64,000 nucleotides of DNA from Dermanyssus gallinae (GCA_003439945.1 QVRM01000434.1:65001-129000), one strand, 5' to 3'; shown: positions 1 to 11,395, counted from the stretch's first letter. A program made the numbers and translations. Notes: generated by a model from the letters alone, not told the origin.

Positions 1-244
1 CGTCTTCGTTCTGTGCCTCACGAAGTGTCGTCACTCATGGCTCACGCTGTTGGCGTTGTTGCTACCACCCCATAAGCATACCTCGCTTACCCCCCGTTGT
101 GTAAATCCTCGTAGTAGAAGTATTAGTGGTGGTGGTGGTGGTGACAGAAGCTCTATTCCAGCTCGCTCAGTCACACAGTAATTGATCTAGAAGAGTGCAT
201 CAGAGGCAAAGCGGCTCGCACAAGCAGCTGGAAACACCTCCGGA

Positions 245-370
245 CACAACAACAACAAAAACAACAACAACCACAACAACAACAAAAACAACAACAACAA
301 CGACAACGACAAAAACAACAACAACAACATAAAACGACAAAAACAACAACCACAACCACAAGAGCAACCT
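245..370. repeat. Imperfect (CAA)n block
   Basis: CAA/ACA triplets with scattered CGA, AAA and CCA interruptions. The open frames across it encode only low-complexity Cys, Val or Leu runs on the complementary strand. It belongs to a 1-kb stretch rich in triplet repeats, with a TGT/TTG block following at 0.73-0.93 kb. Confidence 0.9.
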
Positions 371-728
371 GCCACCACAACACATAGTAAAGCAACAACA
401 CGTACTGGTATCACTATAGGTGGCAGTGGCGGCGGCGGCAACAACAGCGTTAATTCAGTGACAGTCCGTTGTTAAGTCTCTGAAAGTCGACTGTTGTCAC
501 GGAATCAACCAGGAGATGCTCAATTTTTCACTACTCATGTTCACTACGTTATCTCTCTCTCTCTATCTCTCCACTACGGGCGGCTCCTCCCTACTACCTC
601 AATTGCCACTAATGTTTCTGTTACTGCATTTGACACACGTCCTTCCGCAGTTTCGTGAAGTGTATGATGTGAAGCACACAGCAACGCGCCGTAGGTTGGG
701 TTCTCCGCTGTCTTGTAGGCTCTGGCGG

Positions 729-930
729 TTGTTGCTGCAGCTGCTATTGCTGTTAATGTTGTTGTTGCAGTTGTTAGTGCTATAATTGTTGTTGTTGTTG
801 CAGATGTTGATGCTGTGGTTGTTGGTATTGTTGTTGCAGTTGTTGTTGATGCTGTTGTTGTTGTGGTTATTGCTGTTGTTGCTTTGGTTGTTGTCGTTGT
901 TATTGTTTCTGCTGCTGCTGCTGCTGCAGT
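729..930. repeat. Imperfect (GTT/GCT)n block
   Basis: About 200 bp of TTG/TGT triplets mixed with CTG, ending in an uninterrupted short (CTG)n run near 910-927. Frames on either strand give poly-Leu or poly-Thr/Ala translations, which I regard as repeat artefacts. Confidence 0.9.
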
Positions 931-1300
931 AACATCACTAACACCAGTAGAACAACAGTAGAATTCGTTTTTGCTAAGGCAATCCATTTTTCCTCTCAGC
1001 GTGTTAAGCGAGCCTAGCCGTTACCCAACACCACCACGCCACCACACAGCCACTCAACGATCCAACCACTGACTAAGACACAAATAACATGCGCACATAT
1101 ACATAGTTACAGATATGCCTGCACACCCTCATAAACACTTGCCCACAAAACACGCACAGAGGCATGTACATGCATAGACAAAACGAAACAAGCCTTTACC
1201 ATGAAGTAGAAAAGGAAGCAGAAGCATACTATGTTAGACGCAGCCTCCTTAGCGCGCTCGCGTGGCGTATAGTGGCTTTGTGTGTCTGTTATGTCTATAT

Positions 1301-1858
1301 ATATATATATCGGGCAAACTTTGGTTTGCTTGAAAGGTGTTTCACAATGTACATGAAGCGGGTACTTTGCCTGTCAATGCGGGCAAGGAGCCGCTTTGTG
1401 TACCTTATGTCTGGCTGTGCACCGGTTGTTGGGATAATTCGATTGAGATTGAAGACGCCGCGTACAGTACCATTCGAGAGCTTTATCTCAGAATGGGAAA
1501 ATAAAGTTGAACAAGCCCGACGAGAGGTTGGAGACCTGGATATTTTCAGTGCCTCTCACCTCTGGTCTGGTCTTGCATGTGACAATCGCCATGTCTATAC
1601 CAGATATATAGTTCATGGCTATCATCACCTGGTCTGTTCAAATACGAGCTTCCACGAGGAGTACACGGAGTGCATCTGTCGACTGTGCTCTCAGGCGTGT
1701 ACGAAGTTTCATGCGTCTGCCTGCCTGGCCCTTGCGAAGAGATCGCTGCACTGCCTCTCTCGAATAACATGCCGCGAGCAGCTGACTATATAATTGTATA
1801 ATCTGTATAATTATCTATGTTATATGCATACTCAATATGAGTGAAATAAATAATATGA
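1301..1858 (+). mobile_element. LINE family X, 3'-terminal fragment (copy 1)
   Basis: An open frame from about 1301 to the stop at 1793 encodes the C-terminal end of a non-LTR retrotransposon. Its tail has the spacing seen in three other copies in this window: HGYHHLVC, then FH, a CxCxxCxxxC cluster, and FHASAC. Upstream, the segment containing RSRFVYLMSG aligns with RNRYVYLLAD of the 60-kb copy. The fragment starts directly after a short (TA)n tract and is 5'-truncated, so no RT core is present. The 3' UTR contains AATAAATAATATGATGA and runs straight into a 50-bp (TA)n array. The open frame starts further upstream at 1164, but those residues are not LINE-like. The clade is unassigned. Confidence 0.72.
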
Positions 1859-1912
<54 letters not shown>

Positions 1913-1921
1913 GTATATATA
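1859..1921. repeat. (TA)n microsatellite
   Basis: About 25 TA units followed by CTG and a further short TA run, abutting the 3' end of the LINE X fragment. Confidence 0.97.
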
Positions 1922-2308
1922 TTTTTAGGCACGCTTGGGAAGAATCCCCTCGTTGCTTAAGCACTTGGCCAAACCAAATCTAAAATGTCACGAGCGTCGG
2001 CGACACGCAATGGTGCTCGTCCGCCACGCCATGGACAACACCAACCGAGTAGCAATAAATGATTGTTGACGCCTCGGTCTTGGGGGTCGTTGGCAACTGG
2101 GAACGCAACTTTGCTAGCTAGTTCCGATTAGGTTACGGGCGCAGGGGGTGGTGTTGGGGAGGCGTCATCGCGATTGGTTCTGTCGCCGTCACCCTTTATT
2201 GTTCGTCGTCGTCGTTGTCGTGGTCGTAATAGTCTTCGTCGTCCTCATCATCACTATTATTATCCACTCCAAAATGCTAACATAGTGAAATTATATAAAT
2301 AAAAATGC

Positions 2309-2309
2309 A

Positions 2310-2393
<84 letters not shown>

Positions 2394-2405
2394 CATTATT
2401 ATTAT
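2309..2405. repeat. (ATT)n microsatellite
   Basis: About 30 nearly perfect ATT/TTA units with one TCA interruption near the end. The complementary strand reads as poly-Asn, which is not a gene. Confidence 0.97.
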
Positions 2406-2489
2406 GATCCCCGACGACACTACAGAGCACTACTATACCTCCGCTTGTGCGCATTCAAAATCTTTGGGGTTGCTGAGCTAGCCAAAACG

Positions 2490-2516
2490 CCTACATACAT
2501 ACATACATACATACAT
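2490..2516. repeat. (CATA)n microsatellite
   Basis: About six CATA tetranucleotide units. Confidence 0.9.
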
Positions 2517-2785
2517 GTACATATGCACCCCGCCAGCCCCCGTTAACCCCACTCGTGTAACAACAGTACAATCACAACAAAGCTAGCCGCCTGCCCGCCT
2601 GGCTAATAATGCCATCACATCAACCAACCAACCAACCACCACCCCCGTCCTTCTTCCACCTTTGTACCCACTCTACAAGCGCCAATTTGAGCTCGTGGCA
2701 TATCGTCGTTGACCTGCCGCTTGTCTTTCATCATCATATGCAGCATTGTATTGCAACCGAACCAAGTAGGACATTTATCGGAAAT

Positions 2786-2972
2786 TGTTCTTGTTGTTGT
2801 TGTTGTTGTTGTTTTCGTCGTACAAGATTTGTGTGTTATTCTTTTGTTGTTCTTCTTGTTTTTATTGTTGTTATTCTCGTTTTTTGTTGTTGTTGTTGCT
2901 GTCGTTGTTGTTGTTATTCTCGTTTTGGTTGTTGTTGTCGTCGTCGTTGTTGATTTTATTGTTGTTGCTGTT
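2786..2972. repeat. Imperfect (GTT)n block
   Basis: TTG/GTT triplets with CGT and ATT interruptions. It gives open but low-complexity frames (Cys, Val or Leu runs) in all three forward frames, so none is called a gene. Confidence 0.9.
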
Positions 2973-2999
2973 ACCAGCTAGAGTGCCAGTCCAATGTTA

Positions 3000-3540
3000 G
3001 CAGCAAGCGATATAACTTGGTAACTGGGCCTACCTAGAAAGGCTGCACAATTTGCTAGACTGCAGACATATATGCAGCCTAGCTAGCTTCAGGAACGCAA
3101 TCCTGTTAGAGGCATCGAGCCATAGCATGATCTAGCTGTTTAGTCGTGCATTAAGGCCATTTTACCTGAGAATCGACATTTGTTTTTCATTTAATTGTAA
3201 GTGAAATAGCTTCATTTATATTTCATGTGTAGCCATATCTCAGTCAAGACTAGTCTATATTCCAGCCTTAATATCGAACGTGATTAAAGTCGTAGTGGTG
3301 AATATAGAAGGCGAGAGACTCGTCGTTTGAGATTGGATATATTTTACATGTTAACATACGTTGTTCTGTTTTCGATTTCTTTTAGCACAAATATTTCGAT
3401 TGTCGTGTCTGCCTTACGCAGTTGCTCATTCCAGCAACAAATTAAACTATGGTTTATTAACACCCAGGTTAGGTAAAATTATAAACATGTGCATCAGACA
3501 CAACTAGTGCTTCCTTCACATCATTGGGTCTTCTCTCATC
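3000..3540. other. No gene recognised
   Basis: Mixed-composition DNA without a long frame, repeat array or transposon signature that I can identify. Confidence 0.5.
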
Positions 3541-3742
3541 TTGCAAGTCCAGCTATTGATTGAACTGCTGGACATGCTGCGGCGTGGTATCTATCGCACT
3601 GGGCAGAGCACATCGTGCACCTGCAAGACTCCTGAGGATTGTGGAATTCTTCCGTGCTGCATAACACGTGATGAAACCCGCAACAAATAGTGTTCGATAG
3701 TCAGCTGATCTACCCATTGTCGCTTTCTTGCTTGTATCTAAG
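3541..3742 (-). mobile_element. LINE family X, C-terminal tail relic (copy 2)
   Basis: Read on the minus strand, this 200-bp segment gives FHHVLCSTEEFH, then CRCTMCSAQC, then DRYHAAAC followed by PAVQSI. This is the same Cys/His pattern, with the same spacing, as the tails at 1.3, 55.4 and 60.2 kb. Upstream of FHH the frame is disturbed: the expected VHG is not readable without a shift. Only about 50 residues survive. It is a decayed fragment, and the 3' boundary near 3540 is approximate. Confidence 0.68.
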
Positions 3743-3744
3743 TC

Positions 3745-4428
3745 CTGCATCTTAGAAGTAAAACGTGTCCAGACCGTGTGATCGAAATACTATTGAAATC
3801 GCTTTCCTAGATCCTTCTGCTTAATTTCCTCATTAAATACAAACATATTAACGACCAAATTGGTCACATAGACACGAGGTAGTTAATGGGTACATACACT
3901 ATTCCGCAGTAAACTGGTGACTTCAAAAAGAGAGTATGTAAAACATGTCTTCATTTGACTTTTTACATATCATAAATATCACTATATTTTTTAGCAGTTT
4001 AACGAATAGTCGTCGCCCTAAATGACAAGCTATCGCTAATACTAAAAAGGAGTGTATACACATAACCTGCAGTCACTGACACACGCACATCTTCTTATCG
4101 GATACGGAACCACTGTGCACTGTGCAATTACTTGCATCGCATCTGTCTTACTATTATTAATTTAAGTTATTAATTTAACACAGTAATTACTCAGAAATAC
4201 CATTGTGTAGTTTTGCTTGTGCGCTACCCATTCAAGCAAATTCATCCTGTGCCATATGCATTCAAAGCTTATCGCAGTTTCAAAACGAATGTGTCTTTTT
4301 GAAATACGTCATGTGCGTCTAAAAATCCTATTTGGAGCGGCTACCTTCATACGTTCTATGGATGTGGGATGTAGAGAAGTAGTTATGTTTGATTTTTTAA
4401 ATTGAATCGAACTCAGCCTAGTCGTACT

Positions 4429-4430
<2 letters not shown>
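3745..4430. other. No gene recognised
   Basis: AT-rich DNA with only short open frames. Nothing matches the transposon families of this window. Confidence 0.5.
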
Positions 4431-4467
<37 letters not shown>

Positions 4468-4846
4468 CATATATGCACAAAAATATATAGCTTTAGCCAA
4501 AAAAAGAAGGCCATGCATCTATTTTCAGTTTTTCTGGCCCTCGTTCGTGAACGCGCTTGAAAAATTAACGCGTCAGTGGGCTACTGACAATTGCAGTCCG
4601 CACCGCTGGCCATCTTATTATTGGCACTATTCGCCAAGCCAAAGCAAACGTAGTTGTCACCTGGGCTGAATAATAATATTTAGATCTCTCCGCTATATTA
4701 TAATATTACAAAAAAAATAATGTTTTACAATTCTACGATGCACTTTTAAATAAAAATATACTTTACCTACTTAGTTATACGTAAATTAGACATAAATTAA
4801 ATAATAAATATATATTCCAAAAAAAAATCTCGATTTCTCTCTTTCT

Positions 4847-4896
<50 letters not shown>

Positions 4897-4941
4897 AAAC
4901 TCGCTGCTAATGATTGGTTGTCAATGATACAATCATCCTAA

Positions 4942-4974
<33 letters not shown>
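4431..4974. repeat. Three (TA)n arrays in AT-rich DNA
   Basis: Pure TA runs at about 4431-4463, 4849-4893 and 4943-4974, separated by AT-rich sequence. No coding signal. Confidence 0.95.
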
Positions 4975-4977
<3 letters not shown>

Positions 4978-5720
4978 CTTTTGATATTTCGCACAGCCAC
5001 CGTGAATTTCTCATCGAGCTAGCTGTTATCGTGTTGTCGGGCCGTTAGCAGCAGCAGCACTTCGTCTCAACGAGCGGAAAAGGCCGCCCAAAACAGAAGT
5101 TTTCGACAAGGTCGAATCTACCTCACTTGCAGGAAAGGAAGAAGGTCTCATCTCCGCCGCCTAATGGATGTCGCTCTTCGCGCATCTTCCTATTTGGCGG
5201 TATTTGGCACGCGATATGTTGCGACAGTTCCCACGACGTTTCAGCTCTAATCATGATGAGAACGAATAGTTCTACCCCGACTATAATACTGAACACACAA
5301 CCGGCATACGTTCGCATACCTGGTGAAAGTCAAAGGCCTAAAGCGAACTGCCAGTTTGGCAGCTGAATCCTGAATAGCCAAATAAAAGCGCCTTCGCGCC
5401 TTTATTTGGAAGTGACAGGGAGGGGGAAGCGAATATCGTTACCGTCGCTGAGTGACTGACTAAGTGCTTAATACGACACGCTCCATGACTAAGAATAAAA
5501 AACATTTTTTAATGAGGTTGTTTTCACTTCTAGACCATTCTTCCTCATTAACTACGGGCTTGGAGTCGTCATGAGGCTTATATTCTCAATGCGCTGAATC
5601 TTAGCGGTATGGCTCATAATGTTATCTTAGCGAAAATTCAACAATGGAGATTATATTGGCAGACACTAAGGATGCACAGCGTTCTTCCTGCTATCAATAC
5701 TATTAATTTTAATTGCCGTG
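4975..5720. other. No gene recognised
   Basis: Moderate-GC sequence with overlapping short frames on both strands near 5123-5366. Neither reads as a known domain and neither has convincing splice sites. Confidence 0.45.
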
Positions 5721-5721
5721 T

Positions 5722-5724
<3 letters not shown>

Positions 5725-5755
<31 letters not shown>
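5725..5755. repeat. (TA)n microsatellite
   Basis: About 15 TA units. Confidence 0.95.
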
Positions 5756-5759
<4 letters not shown>

Positions 5760-5907
5760 TCATCGTCGTATGGAGGCTCGCATCATTGAGCCTGTTGAGT
5801 TTGAACAAAATCGATAGGCAGTAGTCGTGCTGTTTGACACCGGCCCAGGATATGCAATTGTAGGCGATGGGTATGGCACAAACAACCAATGTGAGCACGT
5901 TAGTAAT

Positions 5908-6143
5908 CTTAATGGGGAGGGGGAAGGGTTGGACGGTAATGCACCATCTCTTTCTATTGAGACATCTGTGCTCCCCGTTTTTTTTTCGATCATGGTCGAT
6001 TTTTAATCGACTCCGGCATTCACCTTGTTTAAACTGGCAACCATGAAAACCAATTTAGGAGTGGCCGGTCTGGGTCTCGAACTGAGTCCAGGCCTCCCTA
6101 ATGCAAGGCAAAGACTTTTGCCACTAAGCCATCTTGCTCGGTA
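5908..6143 (-). mobile_element. tRNA-derived SINE, family SINE-1 (copy 1)
   Basis: On the minus strand the element starts at 6143 with a tRNA-like head. The A-box-like TGGCTTAGTGG lies at 6120-6132 and the B-box-like GTTCGAGACCC at 6072-6082, about 40 nt apart as in a tRNA. A tRNA-unrelated body of about 160 bp follows, ending near 5908 (plus-strand CTTAATGGGG). The same head, body and end recur at 20463-20702, with decayed copies at 55.95 and 62.08 kb. RNA polymerase III promoters of this type drive SINE transcription. I see no clear target-site duplication. Confidence 0.8.
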
Positions 6144-6906
6144 GTAGAAACAACGACAAACAGGATCCACACAGAAATAACAACGACAACAACACGTGTA
6201 ATGGATAAATAAAACGTGCAAGCTGACAGCGGCCGACCGCTCATTTTTAAAACTACCGCAACCAAAGCAAGCGTTTGTGCATCGCAGGAAATAGCAACAA
6301 CAATAACTAAAGACCACAAGCGACAACGACGTGAATGACTACAAATGCAGGATGTCCCACAAATAGCGGTAAATTTAAGTTTCAAATCGAATAGTTTATT
6401 TTTTAACTAATCACGGAAATGTTGATGTATCGCTGTTAGGTAGGGAGCAGCCCATCTGGAGAATGCCCTCGCCAGCTTTTCTGGCACGTTTGCGTTTTGT
6501 TTGACGATCGATTTTCAATCACGATTTGGCATAATTGTGGCTGAAGCTCAATTACCCACAGTTACCCTGCTGCCTTGGGTAAGAGACATAATGAGGAACT
6601 CTGTTTCCTTCGAATAGTCATCGGTATGTGATCGTTAACGGCGTTTGACAAAAAAAACAGAGAATTACTATTAGAAGTTCAAAGGCAATTAATGAAATAG
6701 AAGGCTGCACAGTGCTTTTTGAAAGGTTGCATTTTGTGCGTGATGCCCAATAGATGTTCCCGAACTTGTGGCCACGTGCGCGAGCATGTATCGATGATCT
6801 GACTCAACTTCTCACACTGTTCGAGTATTTTTTGCCGTTGATGCGATTAGAACATTTTGTCCTCAAAATAAGCAAAAAACGCCAGACAAACGTTTATCGC
6901 CTTTTG

Positions 6907-6910
<4 letters not shown>

Positions 6911-6944
<34 letters not shown>
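6911..6944. repeat. (TA)n array hosting the mariner insertion
   Basis: About 17 TA units. The last TA is the left target-site duplication of the mariner that starts at 6945. Confidence 0.95.
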
Positions 6945-6945
<1 letters not shown>

Positions 6946-6976
6946 GAGGTGTGTTCAAAAAGTATCGCGACTTTTG
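6945..6976 (+). repeat. Mariner left terminal inverted repeat
   Basis: 32 bp, an exact reverse complement of 8234-8265. This is the transposase binding and cleavage site by family knowledge. Confidence 0.97.
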
Positions 6977-7149
6977 AATTTTCGCGGGTTACGTATATTC
7001 GAATTTCGATTTCTTGTGGCGTTATGTTGGTACTCATGTCTCTCACTTATGCCGACAAGCTCGGCCATTTTGAATGTTCACTTAATTGTTGACAGCTGCT
7101 TTGCTTGCACGTGTTTTGGATCGTCTTCGATTTTTACCTATTCAAAAAA

Positions 7150-8211
7150 ATGGATCAAAGAACCTGTATCAAATTTTGTGTGAAAAACGAAATTAAGTGC
7201 GCGGATGCATTCCGAATGTTGACTGTGGCATACGGAGAAGCTACCTTGGACCGAAGCAACGTTTATCGGTGGTACAAAATGTTCTCAGAAGGCCGAGAAG
7301 ATGTGAACGACGAAGAGCGTGCCGGACGCCCGAGCACTTCAACAACAGACGAAAAAATTAATGAAGTGGAGAAAATGGTATTGGCCAATCGTCGAATCAC
7401 CGTTAGAGAAGTTGCTGAGGACCTAAACATATCGACTGGCTCGTGCCATTCGATTTTTATCAATGATTTGGGCATGAGACGGGTCGCCGCGAAATTCGTA
7501 CCAAAATTGCTCAATTGCGACCAAAAACAGCATCGCATGAACATTGCTAATGAGATGTTGGACTCTGTCCGCGACGACCCAAATTTGCTCCAGAGGGTCA
7601 TAACTGGTGACGAATCGTGGGTTTATGGTTATGACGTGGAAACCAAAGCTCAATCATCTCAATGGAAGCTGCCGCACGAACCAAGACCGAAAAAAGCGCG
7701 CCAAGTTCGGTCGAATGTGAAAGTTTTGCTGACAGTTTTCTTCGATTGCAGGGGCGTGGTGCATCATGAGTTCTTGCCACAGGGTAGAACGGTCAATAAG
7801 GAATATTACCTGCAAGTTATGCGCAATTTGCGCGAAGCAATCTGCCAGAAACGCCCGGATTTGTGGAAGAACAAACATTGGCTTTTGCACCACGATAACG
7901 CCCCTGCTCACACATCGTTGCTTGTGCGCGAGTTTTTGGCCAAAAACAACACACTAATGATGCCGCAGCCACCGTATTCCCCAGATCTGGCCCCCTGTGA
8001 CTTTTTCTTGTTCCCTAAACTGAAGAGGCCCATGAAAGGACGACGTTACGCTACGCTTGACGAGATAAAGACGGCATCGAAGGAGAAGCTGAACAAGATT
8101 AAAAAAAATGGTTTTTTGAAGTGCTTCGAAGATTGGAAAAACCGTTGGCACAAGTGTATAATATCTCATGGGGATTACTTTGAAGGGGACAAAATAGATA
8201 TTCATGAATAA
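7150..8211 (+). CDS. Mariner transposase, intact
   Basis: This 353-aa DDE/D-family transposase catalyses cut-and-paste transposition at TA sites. I chose the ATG at 7150 (MDQRTC) because it starts the conserved N-terminal helix-turn-helix region. The frame is open 15 codons further up to 7105, but those residues are not family-like. Residues 1-115 hold the DNA-binding part, FVPKLL near 117 is the WVPHEL-type linker motif, and the catalytic triad is D154 (ITGDESW), D249 (HHDNAPAH) and D284 (APCDFFLFP). D249 and D284 are separated by exactly 34 residues, the D,D34D mariner signature, and YSPDL is at 276-280. There are no stops or frameshifts. The residues around the triad do not look like the irritans subfamily. 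No nuclear localisation signal was assigned. Confidence 0.96.
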   Translation: MDQRTCIKFCVKNEIKCADAFRMLTVAYGEATLDRSNVYRWYKMFSEGREDVNDEERAGRPSTSTTDEKINEVEKMVLANRRITVREVAEDLNISTGSCHSIFINDLGMRRVAAKFVPKLLNCDQKQHRMNIANEMLDSVRDDPNLLQRVITGDESWVYGYDVETKAQSSQWKLPHEPRPKKARQVRSNVKVLLTVFFDCRGVVHHEFLPQGRTVNKEYYLQVMRNLREAICQKRPDLWKNKHWLLHHDNAPAHTSLLVREFLAKNNTLMMPQPPYSPDLAPCDFFLFPKLKRPMKGRRYATLDEIKTASKEKLNKIKKNGFLKCFEDWKNRWHKCIISHGDYFEGDKIDIHE

Positions 8212-8233
8212 AAGAATAATTTTTGAAAAAACG

Positions 8234-8265
8234 CAAAAGTCGCGATACTTTTTGAACACACCTCG
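8234..8265 (-). repeat. Mariner right terminal inverted repeat
   Basis: 32 bp, an exact inverted copy of the left end, followed by the duplicated TA at 8266-8267. Confidence 0.97.
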
Positions 8266-8510
8266 TAAGGTAAATAAAGCTAGGTTCCGCTAGCAGGTAT
8301 ATTCAAACGAATAGACGGGTTCGTTGATTGCTATGATCATGTGAAAAAAACGTACCGCAGCATCTTAGATGACCGTTCTATGTATGGCACGAAGCACTGA
8401 CCCGACGTCAGAACTTCTCTTCTGCAAAGCTTTTTTTTTTGCAATCTGCCATCATTTTAACTATTTAATTGCAGCGATGGTTTTACCGCTGACGTTAAGC
8501 GAAATAGACA
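8266..8510. other. No gene recognised
   Basis: Unique-looking DNA right of the mariner with no open frame of note. Confidence 0.5.
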
Positions 8511-8511
8511 C

Positions 8512-8700
8512 CGTTGGTTGTTGTTGTGTGTGTTGTTGATATACTCATTGTTGTTGTTGATATTGTCATTGTTGCTGATATTCCTCGTTGTCGTTTTGGG
8601 TATAAGTCGTTGTTGTTGCCGTTGTTGTTGCTGTTGTTTCTTATTGCCGTTCTTGTTGTTGATATTTTTGTTAGTATTGTTCACGTTATCTCTCTCTCTC
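8512..8700. repeat. Imperfect (GTT)n block
   Basis: TTG-rich triplets with ATA and CGT interruptions, ending in a short (TC)n run at about 8692-8703. Low-complexity frames only. Confidence 0.88.
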
Positions 8701-9099
8701 TCACTCGCTGGGTTGTAACTTTTGTTGACGTCATTTTATTGGTGAACGTATTGTTGTGGTTACAGGTGTTGTCGAGCGTCCTAATGTCTTGGATCTTGAC
8801 GCGCCCCGTCATTCTCACTTTTGCCCCTTTGTTGTGGTATATTGCCAATTCCGTTCGTTGTGGCTGGCTGCGATCGTCGTTATCAAACCAATTGAGCTCT
8901 TATATACATAGCGATTTGTTCATAGATCCTTAGACAAACCGCAGTCGGTGGAATAATGCGTATTGCAATTATGAGGATGGCAACGATGATGATGATGATG
9001 ATCTATTGGCATTACTGGCTTTATGGCAACGCGGACAAGGGATCCAGGATTTGTCATGATACTGCAGATCACTGGTAGCCGCTCTGGGACAGTTGCAGC

Positions 9100-9215
9100 A
9101 GCAGCAACATCAACAACAACAACAACAACAATAACAACAACAACAGACAACAGGAGCAACAACAACAACCGACAACAGGAGCAACAGCAACAACAAGAAT
9201 CGTAACAACAACAAA
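9100..9215. repeat. Imperfect (CAA)n block
   Basis: CAA/CAG/ACA triplets with GGA interruptions. Frames give poly-Thr or poly-Gln/Asn. Confidence 0.9.
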
Positions 9216-9534
9216 AATCGCAAATCAGCGGCCGAAGATTCAGGTGGCACCGATTGCCTTTTACGAATACATGCAGCCGACCACCTTTAGCTGCTGACCG
9301 ATCATGTATCGACACATACAGGCGTACAGACACCGCGATAACCACCGCAGCTTACGCATGCGTATGGCCGTCTTTTGGCGAAGGTCTAGACTGGTAGTAG
9401 CAGTGGTAGCCAGTATCGGTGGTATGATCTAGGCAACGATCCATCAACGATATGAAACATCAGACGACGATTTGATCGGACACCGCATAGATCAGATGTC
9501 TACCGGGACGATGACGGCTATTATTACTTCTGCT

Positions 9535-9670
9535 ATTACTATTACCACTAAAAACTACCACTACTGCTACTACTACTACTACTGCAACCGGCTTGCTACT
9601 ATGTCAGGCTTGCTACTACGATGGAACTGCTACTACCATAAACTTGCTACTACGAGGCAGACTTGCGACT
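9535..9670. repeat. (CTA)n-rich stretch
   Basis: Short CTA/TAC runs, including a pure run near 9560-9583, then dispersed GCTACTA words to about 9670. Confidence 0.75.
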
Positions 9671-9739
9671 ACTTGCCGAAAGGTCCTGCTACAAATTGAT
9701 CGTTGCTGGCTTAGACACGAAGCCCAGCTTAACCCTCTT

Positions 9740-9757
9740 CCCCCCCCCCCCCCCCCC
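9740..9757. repeat. C homopolymer, 18 bp
   Basis: Uninterrupted run of C. Its length is likely unstable in vivo and in sequencing. Confidence 0.9.
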
Positions 9758-9834
9758 GCCAGCCCCTGCCAGCCACCCATTACCCCCTGGTCCCGTCCCT
9801 ACGATCGAAACTTGATGTCAACGAGATGTGGTTA

Positions 9835-9906
9835 CTGCTGCTGCTGCTGCTGTTGTTCCCTCGTGAGAACGTACTGTCTGCACGTGTATATATAGATATA
9901 TGTATG

Positions 9907-9937
<31 letters not shown>
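9835..9937. repeat. (CTG)n then (TA)n microsatellites
   Basis: Short (CTG)n at about 9836-9855 and (TA)n at about 9911-9937, with GTAT interruptions between them. Confidence 0.9.
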
Positions 9938-9942
<5 letters not shown>

Positions 9943-10435
9943 AACAACTTTGAAACGAGCAGAAGGCTCATATAAAGGTGTGAGGTTCTCTTGTCGTTCA
10001 CACCAACAGTGAAACGGCTCTTTTTTTCCCATACAATCCTTTATATACACATACGCTCGTGTTTACAAGCCAAAACTTAGTTTCTTGTTGTTGAAAGTTG
10101 TCGACGCACACAACTCCAAACAAATTCTATTCCCGTGCGGCGTAGTGATTTAGCAAAACCATTATGACCTTAAGCAATAGTCTACCACCACAGAGAAGCT
10201 GATATTAAGCAGCTTTCTTGTACGTGAAGTTCTATCGAGTTTACCTTACGTTTTTTTTGACGCTTTGACAACTACATTTTAAACGCTCGTAATGGGCTAA
10301 GTTGCCTGTGGCACGATAATGTCTAACTGCATCTATAGTCATCGCGTTCTCGTACTGGAATTATATAGGCTTTCTCCAGCAGAGGTATGTAGCAGCAAGA
10401 CAATGACAACCACGTCCAACAAATTCAGCCAGCAC

Positions 10436-10530
10436 GGCCAGGGCTCGAACTAGCGATGTTTTGCTAACCGTGGTTGCCATGGCAACGCGCCGTTTCGAAC
10501 GGTGCGTTAGCCGCCTAAGCCACGGACGCT
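10436..10530 (-). mobile_element. tRNA-Ser-like SINE or tRNA pseudogene (SINE-3)
   Basis: On the minus strand the sequence begins GCGTCCGTGGCTTAGGCGG, with an A-box-like TGGCTTAGGCGG. The anticodon-loop-like TTCGAAA has CGA in anticodon position, which would be serine. A long variable region follows, then a 5-bp T stem around TTCGAGC. The 3' strand of the acceptor stem (CGTGCTG) does not pair with the 5' strand (GCGTCCG), so a functional tRNA is unlikely. This is either a SINE head or a tRNA pseudogene. Confidence 0.5.
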
Positions 10531-10534
10531 ACTT

Positions 10535-10965
10535 TGAATTACACGGATATGACTCACAACATCTATGTCACATGTTGTATCTATGTGACTACTACACTAT
10601 TTATGTGGCAACAAATTCATGTCACAAGTAGACTTGTCTTTCTTCTTCTTCTTCATTGGTCAACCTGCAAAAGTTGCCAGTTTGCCACGCAAGAGACCGT
10701 CAAGTCACCCGTAACAACAGGATTGGCTTTTTTTTTGGCATTACTAGTGGCCTCACGATGGCTGAATTACGATCTGACGTCAACACGTCGCAGATTCTCT
10801 GGCGCGCGGATTAAATAGTCATACACAAACATAACACATATGTCGGCAACTGGACAACAAAACTGGCCCAGCTAGTATATGTTGGACTTCAATCAGGAGA
10901 ACACACAAACACATGAACTACATGCATTTGAATGTTTACAAAGACAGATTAGAGTCAAATTTGAA
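10535..10965. other. No gene recognised
   Basis: One 94-codon open frame at 10534-10818 is not domain-like. I see nothing else in this stretch. Confidence 0.45.
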
Positions 10966-10969
10966 TGCC

Positions 10970-10970
<1 letters not shown>

Positions 10971-11027
<57 letters not shown>

Positions 11028-11063
11028 CAACAAAATAACGTTGCACACCCAAATATGTATATG

Positions 11064-11106
<43 letters not shown>

Positions 11107-11395
11107 GGACTTTATTAAACAGTCATCTCGTTAATTCTATTTCGAATTAGAAGCACCTATTATAGAAGAATAATAATCATATTAACAAGCAATGTTGGTG
11201 ACCAGTACAGTCGAATCGCTGTCGCGCTTTGATTAGATTCCGGCCGAGCTACTGGCATGTAATAGGCTGCAGTATTTACAATATGACAGCGTATGTCATC
11301 ACGGTTTTCAACAGTCTATTCGTTATCAAACACTGATCTCATTTGTATTTCATGTTTTGTTGTTATAGAAGTAAATGCAATTGCTGTACACGCAG

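Larger units (their letters stand above)
6945..8265 (+). mobile_element. Complete mariner transposon (1321 bp)
   Basis: Perfect 32-bp inverted repeats (6945-6976 and 8234-8265) begin CGAGGTGTGTTCAAAAAG and enclose a single uninterrupted transposase gene. TA dinucleotides flank both ends (6943-6944 and 8266-8267), the standard mariner target duplication. Length, repeat size and gene layout are all normal for a full-length mariner. The left end sits inside a (TA)n microsatellite. The perfect repeats and open frame suggest a young copy. Confidence 0.97.

Noticed and set aside
10436..10530. Functional tRNA-Ser(CGA) gene
   Set aside because: Acceptor stem strands do not pair; only internal boxes and T arm are tRNA-like.
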